Under the pieces are notes generated by a model. That model had not been told where the DNA came from, did not search any database, and was given only the letters and a program-made list of their open reading frames with translations. Shown here in pieces: positions 28,464 to 37,023 of a DNA stretch of 64,000 nucleotides. Position numbers and translations under genes: made by a program. Source of the stretch: an uncultured Clostridia bacterium (GTDB lineage: Bacteria; Bacillota; Clostridia; Lachnospirales; CAG-274); assembly GCA_947628755.1 (NCBI GenBank), contig CANRBC010000002.1, positions 79,445-143,444 of the forward strand. Reading direction: 5' to 3'. Position 1 is the first letter of the stretch. Each line of letters opens with the position of its first letter.

Positions 28464-28931
28464 ATGATGAAAATAAAAAGACAATCCAAGATATTGGAAT
28501 TAATAAAGGAAAACGAGGTAGAAACACAGGAAATGCTTGCAGACCTTCTTATAAAAGAGGGCTTTAACGTGACTCAGGCAACAGTATCAAGAGATATAAG
28601 AGAGCTTAAACTGTCTAAGGTATCCACAGGCTCAGGCAGACAGAAGTATATAGCTGTCACAGGAGGTCAGAGCGGCGTTGCTGAAAAGTTTGAAAGGGTT
28701 TTCAGAGAAGGTGTAGTATCTCTTGACTACGCAGGCAATATTATAGTTATAAGAACCCTCACAGGCATGGCTATGGCTGTTGCTGCAGCTTTGGATTCCA
28801 TGGACAGAAGCGAGATAATGGGCTGTATAGCAGGCGACGATACTATTTTCTGTGTTGTACGCTCTGAGCAGAAGGCAATAGAGCTTATAGAAAATCTGAG
28901 AAATTACAGTAGTAGGGGAAACAGGGTGTAA
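28464..28931 (+). CDS. argR: Arginine repressor ArgR/AhrC
   Basis: About 155 residues. N-terminal winged helix (LIKENEVETQEMLADLL, VTQATVSRDIRELKL) and a C-terminal hexamerisation/arginine-binding domain (TLTGMAMAVAAALDSM, IAGDDTIFCVVRSE). Represses arginine biosynthesis when arginine is high. Two adjacent ATG codons are possible starts. Between nadK and recN as usual. Confidence 0.95.
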   Translation: MMKIKRQSKILELIKENEVETQEMLADLLIKEGFNVTQATVSRDIRELKLSKVSTGSGRQKYIAVTGGQSGVAEKFERVFREGVVSLDYAGNIIVIRTLTGMAMAVAAALDSMDRSEIMGCIAGDDTIFCVVRSEQKAIELIENLRNYSSRGNRV

Positions 28932-28934
28932 ATT

Positions 28935-30620
28935 ATGTTGGACAGGCTTTGCGTCAGAAATTTTGCTTTAATAGACGAGCTTGATGTAGGATTCGGCAGC
29001 GGTCTGAATGTACTTAGCGGCGAAACGGGAGCGGGAAAGTCTATAATTATAGGCTCTCTTAATTTTGTGCTGGGCGGAAAAGCCGACAAGGACATTATAA
29101 AATCGGGCTGCGACAGTACGGAAGTATCGGCTCTTATATATACGGAAAGACCGGAGCTGAGAGCAAGGCTTGAGGAGCTTGGCATAGAAACCGACGACGA
29201 TAACTGTATTCTTTTAAAGCGCAGCTTTAATATAAACGGAAAATCCCTGTGCAGAATAAACGGAAAACCCGCTACCGTAGGTATGCTTAGAGAAATTTCA
29301 TCATATCTTGTGGATATTCACGGTCAGCACGACCACCAATCTCTTCTGAATGTAAAAAGCCATATCGTAATGTTGGACAGACTGTGCGCAGATGAGCTTA
29401 AGGACAAAATGGAAAAGCTATCGGCTCTTTATGCGGAATATAAATCAGTAGGCAGAAGGCTTAAGGAAATAGATTTAAACGACAGAGATATACAGGATAA
29501 GGTGGATTTGTACCGCTATCAGATAAACGAAATAGAGTCTGCTGCTCTCGTTGAAGGCGAGGACGATGAGCTGACCGAAAAAAAGAATATACTTGCAAGC
29601 GGTGAAAAGCTAAAGCTAAGCGTAAATAAATGTCTTGAGGTGCTGAGCAGAGGCGATTATTCGGCTCTTGACAACATAGGCATAGCCGTAAGCGAATATG
29701 AAAGCGTTGCGTCAATAGACGAGGGGCAAAGAGAGACCCTCGAAGCCCTTAACGACTGCTATTCTATACTTGAGGACGCCGTCAAGTCCATACGCAGCTA
29801 TGAGGAGCTGACGGAATTTGACCCTGCGGAACTGGACAGAATAGAGGAAAGGCTTCAGGTGATATATGAGCTTAAAAAGAAATATGGACCTACCATAGAA
29901 GCCATAAACGCCTATATGGATAAGGTTTCCCAAAAGCTCAGCGATATAGAAAACAGCGAAGCTCTTGCTCTTGAATACAGTGAGAAAAAAAGGAAGCTGG
30001 AAGCCGAAATAAGAAAGCTGTGCGCCGAAATAACAGCCATAAGAAAAAAAGCGGCGCAAAATATAAGCAGAAGCATAGAAGAGGCTCTCAGAGAGCTGAG
30101 TATGGAAAATGCGCGCTTTGATATAGCTGTAACGCCTAAGGAGGGCTTTGACGAAAACGGCGCAGACAATGTGGAATTTATGATTTCCGCCAACAAAGGC
30201 GAGGAGCTTAAGCCTCTCAGCAGGATAGCCTCCGGAGGCGAAATGAGCAGGGTAATGCTTGCTCTTAAGACAATACTTGCCAATGTTGACAATATAGATA
30301 CGTTTATATTTGATGAAATAGATTCGGGTATAAGCGGCAGAACAGCCCAAAAGGTTGCCGAAAAAATGTGCCGTATATCAAAAAAGCATCAGATAATATG
30401 TATCACCCACCTTCCGCAGATAGCCGCAATGGCGGACAACAGCTATCTTATTGAGAAAAGCGACCATAATTTGTCAACTGTTACAAATATTGTTGAATTA
30501 TCCGGCGATAAGGTGTATAATGAATTAGCAAGGCTTATTGGCGGAGCGGAAATAACCGATGCGACGAGGAATGCCGCGCGGGAGATGAAAATAATGGCCG
30601 ACAGGCTAAAAGGAGAATGA
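28935..30620 (+). CDS. recN: DNA repair protein RecN
   Basis: 561-residue SMC-like ATPase acting early in double-strand-break repair. Walker A GETGAGKSIIIGSL (about residue 30), long central coiled coils, signature LSRIASGGEMSRVMLALK, and Walker B DTFIFDEIDSGISG. Complete length. Its stop overlaps the first ATG of the following lipoprotein gene. Confidence 0.97.
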   Translation: MLDRLCVRNFALIDELDVGFGSGLNVLSGETGAGKSIIIGSLNFVLGGKADKDIIKSGCDSTEVSALIYTERPELRARLEELGIETDDDNCILLKRSFNINGKSLCRINGKPATVGMLREISSYLVDIHGQHDHQSLLNVKSHIVMLDRLCADELKDKMEKLSALYAEYKSVGRRLKEIDLNDRDIQDKVDLYRYQINEIESAALVEGEDDELTEKKNILASGEKLKLSVNKCLEVLSRGDYSALDNIGIAVSEYESVASIDEGQRETLEALNDCYSILEDAVKSIRSYEELTEFDPAELDRIEERLQVIYELKKKYGPTIEAINAYMDKVSQKLSDIENSEALALEYSEKKRKLEAEIRKLCAEITAIRKKAAQNISRSIEEALRELSMENARFDIAVTPKEGFDENGADNVEFMISANKGEELKPLSRIASGGEMSRVMLALKTILANVDNIDTFIFDEIDSGISGRTAQKVAEKMCRISKKHQIICITHLPQIAAMADNSYLIEKSDHNLSTVTNIVELSGDKVYNELARLIGGAEITDATRNAAREMKIMADRLKGE

Positions 30621-30622
30621 TT

Positions 30623-31585
30623 ATGAAAAAGAAAATTGCTGTTCTGGCAGGCGTAGTGCTTGCAATGAGTATGGCAGGCTGTAGCCAAAATAATTCAAAA
30701 AAAATTGAGGAAATAGACAATGCTGCGCTTTTTGACGGTATTGCCGAAGAAGCTCTTATTAACGGTGATGATTTGAATACTGCATTCAGCGCTGCCATGA
30801 CAGGCGCTAATGACGCCGCAAATATTACTGTCAATGCTGAAAATACCGTTACACTTGGCGAGGGAGAAAATGCCGAGAATATGGACTACAAGACCGAGGT
30901 CAAGATAGTTAAGTCAGACGACCAAAGTACAGGCAGCGCCGTTATGGACAATACCTACAATGGTGAGAATTCCAAGATTTCAGCCTACTACGACGGTACT
31001 AAGCTGTATTTTACAACAAACGACGGGGACAAAATAATGGAGGAAATGGCTTATGAAGACTTTATGTCAGTAGTTAATTCCTATTCTTTAAGCGTGTTCC
31101 CCGAATGTATTGACAAGAGCGCTTGTATAGAGGGCAGCGACGGAAGTAATGAATACTACATGAGCTATAATCCCGTTTCTCTTGAAAATCAGATGAAAAC
31201 GAATCTTGAAGCAAACGGTCAAGGCGTTGTAGACGGCGAGAATATGACTGTCAATTATTCTAACCTTTACGCTAAGCTGGACAAGGACGGCAATCTTCTT
31301 AACTATATATATGTGCTTGACGCCAATTATACAAATGACAGCGGCTCTCAGCCATATAAGTATATTACGACCGTAGACTTTACAAACAGAGACAAGACAA
31401 AGGTAGACGCTGTTGCAAATACAGACGATTATATGACCACAGACGAGTATACACAGCTTCTCCAGGAGAGAATGTCCGAGGAAGCGTCAGCCGAAGCTGC
31501 TTCATCAGAAGATGGTGAAGGCACGGAGGACGAAAGCGCAGCTGATGAAGAGCCTGCTGCCGAGAACGAAACTGCAGCTCAATAA
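30623..31585 (+). CDS. Predicted lipoprotein with acidic C-terminal tail
   Basis: 320 residues. ATG at 30623 chosen because AGGAG then has 8-base spacing (an ATG at 30617 would be too close). Lipobox LAMSMAGC (Cys about 20). The mature part alternates beta-like Tyr/Asp/Gly segments (KTEVKIVKSDDQSTGS, AYYDGTKLYFTTNDG), and the last 35 residues are almost only Glu/Ala/Ser/Asp. Resembles the broad class of clostridial lipoproteins with an LppX/LolA-like fold, but I cannot assign a family. Close behind recN, so likely co-transcribed. Confidence 0.75.
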   Translation: MKKKIAVLAGVVLAMSMAGCSQNNSKKIEEIDNAALFDGIAEEALINGDDLNTAFSAAMTGANDAANITVNAENTVTLGEGENAENMDYKTEVKIVKSDDQSTGSAVMDNTYNGENSKISAYYDGTKLYFTTNDGDKIMEEMAYEDFMSVVNSYSLSVFPECIDKSACIEGSDGSNEYYMSYNPVSLENQMKTNLEANGQGVVDGENMTVNYSNLYAKLDKDGNLLNYIYVLDANYTNDSGSQPYKYITTVDFTNRDKTKVDAVANTDDYMTTDEYTQLLQERMSEEASAEAASSEDGEGTEDESAADEEPAAENETAAQ

Positions 31586-31610
31586 ATTTGGAAATTAAGT
31601 AAAAAAACTG

Positions 31611-31639
31611 TTGACAAAACACATAATTAGTGATAAGAT
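31611..31639 (+). promoter_or_regulatory. Promoter of the tRNA-Lys pair
   Basis: TTGACA (31611-31616), 17-base spacer, TAAGAT (31634-31639). Confidence 0.85.
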
Positions 31640-31675
31640 ATTTCTTGTGTCGGGCGCAGAACCGACATAAGAAAT
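31640..31675 (+). other. Stem-loop in the tRNA-Lys leader
   Basis: ATTTCTTGTGTCGG (31640-31653) pairs with CCGACATAAGAAAT (31662-31675), 13 of 14 positions, 8-base loop, ending 2 bases before the tRNA. Possibly guides RNase P or stabilises the precursor. Confidence 0.6.
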
Positions 31676-31677
31676 AT

Positions 31678-31750
31678 GCGCGATTAGCTCAGTTGGTAGA
31701 GCAGCTGACTCTTAATCAGAAGGTCCGGGGTTCGAGCCCCCGATCGCGCA
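31678..31750 (+). tRNA. tRNA-Lys (anticodon CTT), copy 1
   Basis: Acceptor GCGCGAT / ATCGCGC plus A73, anticodon loop CTCTTAA, T loop TTCGAGC; 73 bases. CCA not encoded. Confidence 0.96.
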
Positions 31751-31773
31751 CTTTCTTTTAAATATTATATTGA

Positions 31774-31846
31774 GCGCGATTAGCTCAGTTGGTAGAGCAG
31801 CTGACTCTTAATCAGAAGGTCCGGGGTTCGAGCCCCCGATCGCGCA
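31774..31846 (+). tRNA. tRNA-Lys (anticodon CTT), copy 2
   Basis: Identical in sequence to the copy at 31678, separated by 23 bases. Same promoter, shared terminator. Confidence 0.96.
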
Positions 31847-31851
31847 TTATG

Positions 31852-31879
31852 GCATTATCTGAATGGTAATGCTTTTTTT
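31852..31879 (+). terminator. Terminator of the tRNA-Lys pair
   Basis: GCATTA / TAATGC stem followed by seven T. Confidence 0.85.
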
Positions 31880-32039
31880 GTGTGAAAATTACATTTGCTG
31901 TCTGCTTATACCTCATTAATAATACTTTCTGCTCACCGTATGGATTTACCGTTATAATACGCTCATAGAATATCTTATAATACTTCGTTTTAAAAGAAGT
32001 TTAACAATATGAACAAAATTTGTAAATTGTTAAAATATA

Positions 32040-32068
32040 TTGATTTTTTGTTCAAATTATGTTATGAT
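32040..32068 (+). promoter_or_regulatory. Candidate promoter of the secreted repeat protein operon
   Basis: TTGATT (32040-32045), 17-base spacer, TATGAT (32063-32068). The stretch 31880-32039 before it shows no gene. Confidence 0.55.
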
Positions 32069-32113
32069 AAGAACACATATAAAGAAGTAAAAATTTATTT
32101 AAGGAGGTCATTT

Positions 32114-34621
32114 ATGAAAAACTTTTTTAAGCTGTTCTTATTGACAGCCATATTGACCATAGCTATGTCTGTTTTTGCTATGGCGGAAACTATTTCAGAT
32201 TCCAAAACCCTTGACCAACAGGAATACACGGAGCTTGTGATTCAGGGTTCCGAAAATAAGGAAGCACCTGTTGTCATAACTATACCGGCAGAGGGCATTA
32301 ATGTCAAAAGTGCATCCGGTAATAATTGTATAACAATTGCAAGCGGTAATGTAAAGTTTGAGGGCGGTCCTATTTATCACAAAAATGATACAAATAACAA
32401 GTCGCTTTCAATTATTAATGTTTCAAAAGGTGCTGAGCTTACTCTTGAAAATTCAGCTATATACGGAAGGGATAAGTATTCAACAGGCACACCGCCATAT
32501 GATAATTATGATCAGGCAGTTGTTGATGGAATAAATGTTGCTTCGGGAGCCACTTTGAACATTAATTCAACGGAAATAGCAAACGTAAATACGTATGGTT
32601 CTTATGTATATGGTTCTATTATAAACAACAGCGGTACTACAAATATCAACGGCGGTTCAATACATGATAACAGCCACCGCGGAGGCGCTGCTGTTCTGGG
32701 ATTTGACGGCAATATCAATATAAATGGCGGAACTATATATGGCAGTACAACTCCTTTATATAATATCCGTGCCGTAGTTGATATTGAAGGCGGTCTTATT
32801 GTAGGCAGCATAAAGGGCAGCTACAACATTAAGGGCGAATTCAACACAGGTAAAATTGTAAATACAACAGGCGGACAAGTAAAAGATGAAACTGCAAACC
32901 TTACCGTCAATGCAAATATGAATGATGTTCTTTCAGCTAACCCGACTCATAATATAACAACCGTATTAAACGGCAAAACCTATACGGGTATGTATTATGA
33001 TAACACATGGCATTTTAAAATACCGGAAGGTGAACATGAACACGAAATAGAGTTTAATGCAAATGAGTTAAATCTTAGCACAAAAGCAGGAAGCAATACA
33101 GCAGAGCTTACAGCTCAGATAATTTGTGTGAAAGGTAATACAACTGTACAGGATTGGTCTGTTGATAAATCAAATATCATAAGCTTTGAGAAGAAAAGCA
33201 ATGATCCAAACACTATAATAATAACTGCAAAACAGGCAGGCAAGGCAGTTATTACTGCATCAACAGCGGATAGCCTTACAGCACAGTGTACAGTCAATGT
33301 TGCTCCTGCTGTAGATATTTACCAAACTAAGACACTTACCCCAGGTACATATACGGATCTTACTATAAAAGGTTCAACATTTGAAGCTCCTATTAAAGTT
33401 ACAATACCTCCTGAAGGAATAACTGTGGCAAGTACAAATTCCGATGATTGTATAACAATTACAGAAGGGCAAGTTACCCTTACAGGCGGTCCTATATATC
33501 ATAAAGATGGTCATGATGATGTTACTGCGGCAATAATAAGAGTAAATCCGAATGCTACTCTTACTCTTGACAATGTTACCATAGACGGAAGCACCGGTCC
33601 AGACTCTGACGAATCAGAAAAGGTTATGTGCGGTATACATAACGAGGGACATCTTTATATACAGGGCGGCACTGTTATAAAGAACATAAATGCAGATGAT
33701 GAAATCCCCGGCAATGCTGCTATTCACAATGCAAGTAAATACACCGATAATCCATTTAGTTTGCTTGGCTGCGCTATATACGGAAATACCGGATTTTCTG
33801 TAGCGGGAAAAATAACAGCTTTTAATTATAATAACATTATTGTAGGCGAGCTTGCCGATGACAGCAAAAGCAGTTTTGTTGGTCAGGGCGGATACAAAAT
33901 AGGTGTAATTACAGGAACAATAGGTGAAACAGTTAAAATGGGCAATTATGAGGCTACTGCCAAAGTGGGAGATAATCTTATTACAAATGGAACTGTTACA
34001 TCACAATTAGGGGATCACACCTGCGTAGGTTCTTACAGTAATAATATTTGGGAGTTCAAGGCTCAGATAAAGGGTATAGCCTCTTACGTAAAGGGCGAAA
34101 AAACTACAACTAATCCATCTGCTACAAACCATGAACGTTTTGAGAGTTCACATATAATGAGCGGTGAAACAGTAGAGAACAAAGACGCAATAAATACTGA
34201 AAGTTCATTATCAACTGCCTTTAAAGATGATAATTTAAAGGTTGAAGGAGATAAGGCATATCTTCTCTTTGATGTTATAGTTCCGAGCAATACTCAGAAT
34301 ACATACTTAAGAATAGGTACAAATGCAAAATTGCCTAGTGGTTTGAGCAAAACCATCAGTCAGTCTGGTTTTGTTGCCAATGATGGTCAAAATATATGCC
34401 TTTATAAGGTAAGTTCAAACAGTTCCGATGGAACAACATATAAATATAAGTTAACTGCCGACAATACCAATGACAGTACGTTCGGACTTATAATCAATAA
34501 CTTGTATTCAACGGATGCTTATGCTTATATCAAAGCCTGTACAAAAGATGAATATGATAGTGCAACTGACTACAAGCCAGCAGATGTTAGCAGCGGCGCT
34601 GCAGCTGTAAGTTTAGATTAA
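32114..34621 (+). CDS. Large secreted beta-helix protein with internal duplication
   Basis: 835 residues from the ATG behind AAGGAGG (in-frame codons upstream would lie in the promoter). Signal peptide ending near VFAMAE. Two homologous halves: residues about 28-115 (KTLDQQEYTELVIQGS, GGPIYHK) and about 400-490 (KTLTPGTYTDLTIKGS, GGPIYHKDG), each followed by short right-handed beta-helix-like turns (INGGTIYGST, IQGGTVIKN). An Ig-like segment lies between (about 315-395: DWSVDKSNIISFEKKSND, KAVITASTADSLTAQCTV). No anchor is seen. Probably an adhesin or glycan-binding protein; function inferred only from fold features. Confidence 0.75.
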   Translation: MKNFFKLFLLTAILTIAMSVFAMAETISDSKTLDQQEYTELVIQGSENKEAPVVITIPAEGINVKSASGNNCITIASGNVKFEGGPIYHKNDTNNKSLSIINVSKGAELTLENSAIYGRDKYSTGTPPYDNYDQAVVDGINVASGATLNINSTEIANVNTYGSYVYGSIINNSGTTNINGGSIHDNSHRGGAAVLGFDGNININGGTIYGSTTPLYNIRAVVDIEGGLIVGSIKGSYNIKGEFNTGKIVNTTGGQVKDETANLTVNANMNDVLSANPTHNITTVLNGKTYTGMYYDNTWHFKIPEGEHEHEIEFNANELNLSTKAGSNTAELTAQIICVKGNTTVQDWSVDKSNIISFEKKSNDPNTIIITAKQAGKAVITASTADSLTAQCTVNVAPAVDIYQTKTLTPGTYTDLTIKGSTFEAPIKVTIPPEGITVASTNSDDCITITEGQVTLTGGPIYHKDGHDDVTAAIIRVNPNATLTLDNVTIDGSTGPDSDESEKVMCGIHNEGHLYIQGGTVIKNINADDEIPGNAAIHNASKYTDNPFSLLGCAIYGNTGFSVAGKITAFNYNNIIVGELADDSKSSFVGQGGYKIGVITGTIGETVKMGNYEATAKVGDNLITNGTVTSQLGDHTCVGSYSNNIWEFKAQIKGIASYVKGEKTTTNPSATNHERFESSHIMSGETVENKDAINTESSLSTAFKDDNLKVEGDKAYLLFDVIVPSNTQNTYLRIGTNAKLPSGLSKTISQSGFVANDGQNICLYKVSSNSSDGTTYKYKLTADNTNDSTFGLIINNLYSTDAYAYIKACTKDEYDSATDYKPADVSSGAAAVSLD

Positions 34622-34634
34622 GGAGGAGATTGTT

Positions 34635-34775
34635 ATGAAAAAATATACTAAACCCGAATTAATTGTAACAAGCATAAAGTCTCAGGATATTATTAACGTA
34701 AGCGCTATAAATGCTGCTAATCAGCTTAAAAAGCAGTTTAATGGAATAACTTTCGGTGAAGTAAACATATTCTGA
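34635..34775 (+). CDS. 46-residue peptide with RiPP-leader-like N-terminus
   Basis: Starts at ATG 34635 behind AAGGAGGAG, which overlaps the stop of the preceding gene, so the two are one operon. The peptide begins MKKYTKPELIVTSIKSQDII and ends NGITFGEVNIF. YTKPEL fits the YxxPxL motif bound by RiPP recognition elements in lasso-peptide leaders. Similar MKKYxKPxL small proteins are common in gut Clostridia without known function. No RiPP maturation enzyme is nearby. Followed by a strong hairpin. Confidence 0.7.
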   Translation: MKKYTKPELIVTSIKSQDIINVSAINAANQLKKQFNGITFGEVNIF

Positions 34776-34785
34776 TTGTTTATTG

Positions 34786-34815
34786 AAATGGCGGTCGTAT
34801 CGACCGCCATTTTTG
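34786..34815 (+). terminator. Strong hairpin after the small peptide gene
   Basis: Perfect 12-bp stem AAATGGCGGTCG / CGACCGCCATTT with a 3-base loop, then TTG. Also the first member of the hairpin cluster described next. Confidence 0.8.
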
Positions 34816-35080
34816 CGTGTCGATAAAATCGACACGCTTGAAAGAAATGCTTTCTGGCATTTCTTTCAGTTATCTAAGGAAGGAACCAGCCGTGTTTACT
34901 GATATTTTGACAAGTGTGCAAAATATCAGTAAAGTTCCTGTCCTCGGAGGAAGTGAATTCCTCCTGCGGATTAAAGTCTGCGACGCTTTTTTACAAGCTG
35001 TTCTTTATTTTAATTTATATTTACTGTCAAAATATTGTTTTTTCGACTGTATGAAATGGCTGTCTTATCGACCGCCATTT
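34786..35080. repeat. Cluster of consecutive perfect hairpins bounded by a repeated palindrome
   Basis: Stems: 34786-34812 (12 bp), 34815-34837 (GCGTGTCGAT / ATCGACACGC, 10 bp), 34839-34868 (TGAAAGAAATGC, 12 bp), 34895-34933 (TTTACTGATATTTTG, 15 bp) enclosed by AGGAAC / GTTCCT (34881-34939), 34946-34964 (GGAGGAA / TTCCTCC). A diverged copy of the first palindrome closes the block at 35054-35080. The open frame across it (34817-35221) has no coding features. Looks like a non-autonomous repeat element. Confidence 0.65.
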
Positions 35081-35280
35081 AATGTGTTTATTTTATCAAC
35101 ATATATCTCCATATTTCGACCTTATATAGCCAATTATTTCTTAAAATATAAATTTTTTGTAAACAATACAAAAAACAATAGACAAATCCATAATTTAGTG
35201 CTACAATTAAAGTGTAATTAAACAAATCTATTATGTAGTTATTTCTATTCAATCGGAATTTTACGGACACCTTATTTACG

Positions 35281-35318
35281 ATATAACGAGTTGTATACTT
35301 GTATACAACCTGTTATAT
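35281..35318. promoter_or_regulatory. Long palindrome upstream of mgtE
   Basis: ATATAAC-GA-GTTGTATAC-TT-GTATACAAC-CT-GTTATAT: 16 paired positions per arm, two mismatches. The core TTGTATAC-TT-GTATACAA resembles GntR-type operators. It lies about 95 bases upstream of the mgtE -35. Function unproven. Confidence 0.45.
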
Positions 35319-35350
35319 TCTGTAATGCATAAAATTATATATACTACTGG

Positions 35351-35381
35351 AAAGAGCAGTCTCTTATGAGGCTGCGCTTTT
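35351..35381 (+). terminator. Terminator-like hairpin before the mgtE promoter
   Basis: AAAG-a-GCAG-t-CTC with its complement at 35368-35380 and TTTTC tail. It would stop read-through from the repeat region. No gene is seen from 34776 to here. Confidence 0.6.
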
Positions 35382-35410
35382 CAGTTTACGGCAAATTTTA
35401 TTTATTCGGC

Positions 35411-35439
35411 TTGACTAAGGGCTTTAAAATAATTATAAT
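35411..35439 (+). promoter_or_regulatory. mgtE promoter
   Basis: TTGACT (35411-35416), 17-base spacer, TATAAT (35434-35439). The leader would be about 25 bases, leaving no room for a magnesium riboswitch. Confidence 0.85.
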
Positions 35440-35470
35440 TATGGTATGCTCCAAAAAAAGGAGGGGTAAT

Positions 35471-36865
35471 ATGGATAATAATATTATTAAAGAGCCAAAT
35501 TATGCCGAGGAGCTTGTTGCTCTTATAAGAAGCGATATAGACGAAAGCAAGCTGATAGAATTTATAGAGGATTATCATGAAAATGATATTGCAGACGCCT
35601 TTGAGCTTCTCTCCGAAGATGAAAGACGGCATTTATATAAAATACTCGGACCTGAAAAGTTTTCGGAAATTTATGCCTATCTTGAGGATGCCGACGAATA
35701 TCTTAAGGAGCTTGATATTCAGAATGTTGCTAAAATAATAGAAAACATGGACTCTGACGACGCCGTTGACGTTTTGGAGGAAATGGACGACGAGGTACAG
35801 GAGCAGATTTCACGTCTTATGGACGAGGATGCAAGCGCCGATATTCAGCTTATACAATCCTATGATGATGATGAAATCGGCAGTATAATGACTACCAATT
35901 ATATCGTTATACAAAAGGATATGTCGGTAAAGGCTGCTATGAGGGCTCTTGTTACCCAGGCTGAAAAAAATGACAATATTTCAACTATATATGTGACTGA
36001 TGAGCAGGGCAGATATTACGGCGCTCTTGACCTTAAGGACCTTATAACCGCAAGAGAGCATACTCCCCTTGAGCCTCTTATGAGTACGTCATATCCTTAT
36101 GTAATGGATCATGATACCATAAGCGATAATATTGAGCGTATTATGGACTATGCCGAGGACTCAATACCCGTGCTTAATAAGGATATGGAAATACTTGGAA
36201 TAATAACGGCTCAGGATATGGTAGAGCTTGTAGATGAGGAAATGGGTGATGACTATGCAAAGCTGGCAGGTCTTACTGCAGAGGAGGACCTTGACGAGAC
36301 CCTTTCCCAAAGTATGAAAAAAAGAATGCCCTGGCTTATAGTATTGCTTTTCTTGGGCATAGGAGTATCTACTGTTGTAGGTATGTTTGAAAATGTAGTA
36401 GCTCAAATCGCTCTTGTTGTTTGCTTCCAGTCCCTTATACTGGATATGGCGGGAAATGTGGGTACACAATCCCTTGCCGTTACGATTCGTGTTCTTATGG
36501 ACGAAAATCTTAAGCCTAAACAGAAGTTATTTCTTGTATTCAAGGAGATGAGAGTTGGCTTTTGCAACGGCTTTCTCATAAGCTGTATTGCCTTTTTGTT
36601 CATAGGAGCATATATCGGTCTGTTTAAAAGCGGCAGTTGGAGTTATGCCTTTTCCGTTGCAGGCTGTGTTGGCGTTTCTCTTATTGTTGCTATGATTATT
36701 TCGAGCTTTGTGGGAACTGTTGTGCCAATGTTTTTCCATAAAATCAAAATCGACCCGGCAGTGGCTTCCGGACCGCTTATTACTACAGTAAACGACCTTG
36801 TGGCAGTTGTTACCTACTATGGCTTGTCATGGCTTTTGCTTATAAATGTAGCCCATTTGGCATAA
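35471..36865 (+). CDS. mgtE: Magnesium transporter MgtE
   Basis: 464-residue Mg2+ channel. N domain of helical repeats (IEDYHENDIADAFELLSEDER), two CBS domains that sense Mg2+ (SIMTTNYIVIQKDMSV, MSTSYPYVMDHD), a connecting helix, and five C-terminal membrane helices with the pore motif GNVGTQSLAVTIR. Start is the ATG after GGAGGGG; upstream in-frame codons lie in the promoter. Monocistronic, ending in two terminators. Confidence 0.95.
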   Translation: MDNNIIKEPNYAEELVALIRSDIDESKLIEFIEDYHENDIADAFELLSEDERRHLYKILGPEKFSEIYAYLEDADEYLKELDIQNVAKIIENMDSDDAVDVLEEMDDEVQEQISRLMDEDASADIQLIQSYDDDEIGSIMTTNYIVIQKDMSVKAAMRALVTQAEKNDNISTIYVTDEQGRYYGALDLKDLITAREHTPLEPLMSTSYPYVMDHDTISDNIERIMDYAEDSIPVLNKDMEILGIITAQDMVELVDEEMGDDYAKLAGLTAEEDLDETLSQSMKKRMPWLIVLLFLGIGVSTVVGMFENVVAQIALVVCFQSLILDMAGNVGTQSLAVTIRVLMDENLKPKQKLFLVFKEMRVGFCNGFLISCIAFLFIGAYIGLFKSGSWSYAFSVAGCVGVSLIVAMIISSFVGTVVPMFFHKIKIDPAVASGPLITTVNDLVAVVTYYGLSWLLLINVAHLA

Positions 36866-36953
36866 AATGTATAGATGAAAGACAATGTAAATTAATGCAT
36901 ATAGCCGTTTTGTACGACTGACTGAATTGTAAAACAGATTTATTATAAAAATC

Positions 36954-36986
36954 AAGCCGAGGAAGATTTCCTCGGCTTAGTTTTTT
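36954..36986. terminator. Bidirectional terminator between mgtE and dnaQ-like gene
   Basis: Perfect 11-bp stem AAGCCGAGGAA / TTCCTCGGCTT with T tracts on both strands. Confidence 0.9.
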
Positions 36987-36989
36987 AGT

Positions 36990-37011
36990 GCAGACATTTT
37001 GTCTGCTTTTT
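36990..37011. terminator. Second terminator after mgtE
   Basis: GCAGAC-attttG-TCTGC region: stem GCAGAC / GTCTGC followed by TTTTTAT on the plus strand. Confidence 0.75.
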
Positions 37012-37023
37012 ATTTGCTTATAT

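Noticed and set aside
34817..35221. 134-codon open frame through the hairpin field
   Set aside because: It runs across five perfect palindromes, has no ribosome site and ends in A/T-rich non-coding DNA.
35411..35470. Magnesium (M-box) riboswitch before mgtE
   Set aside because: The promoter leaves a leader of only about 25 bases, too short for an M-box.
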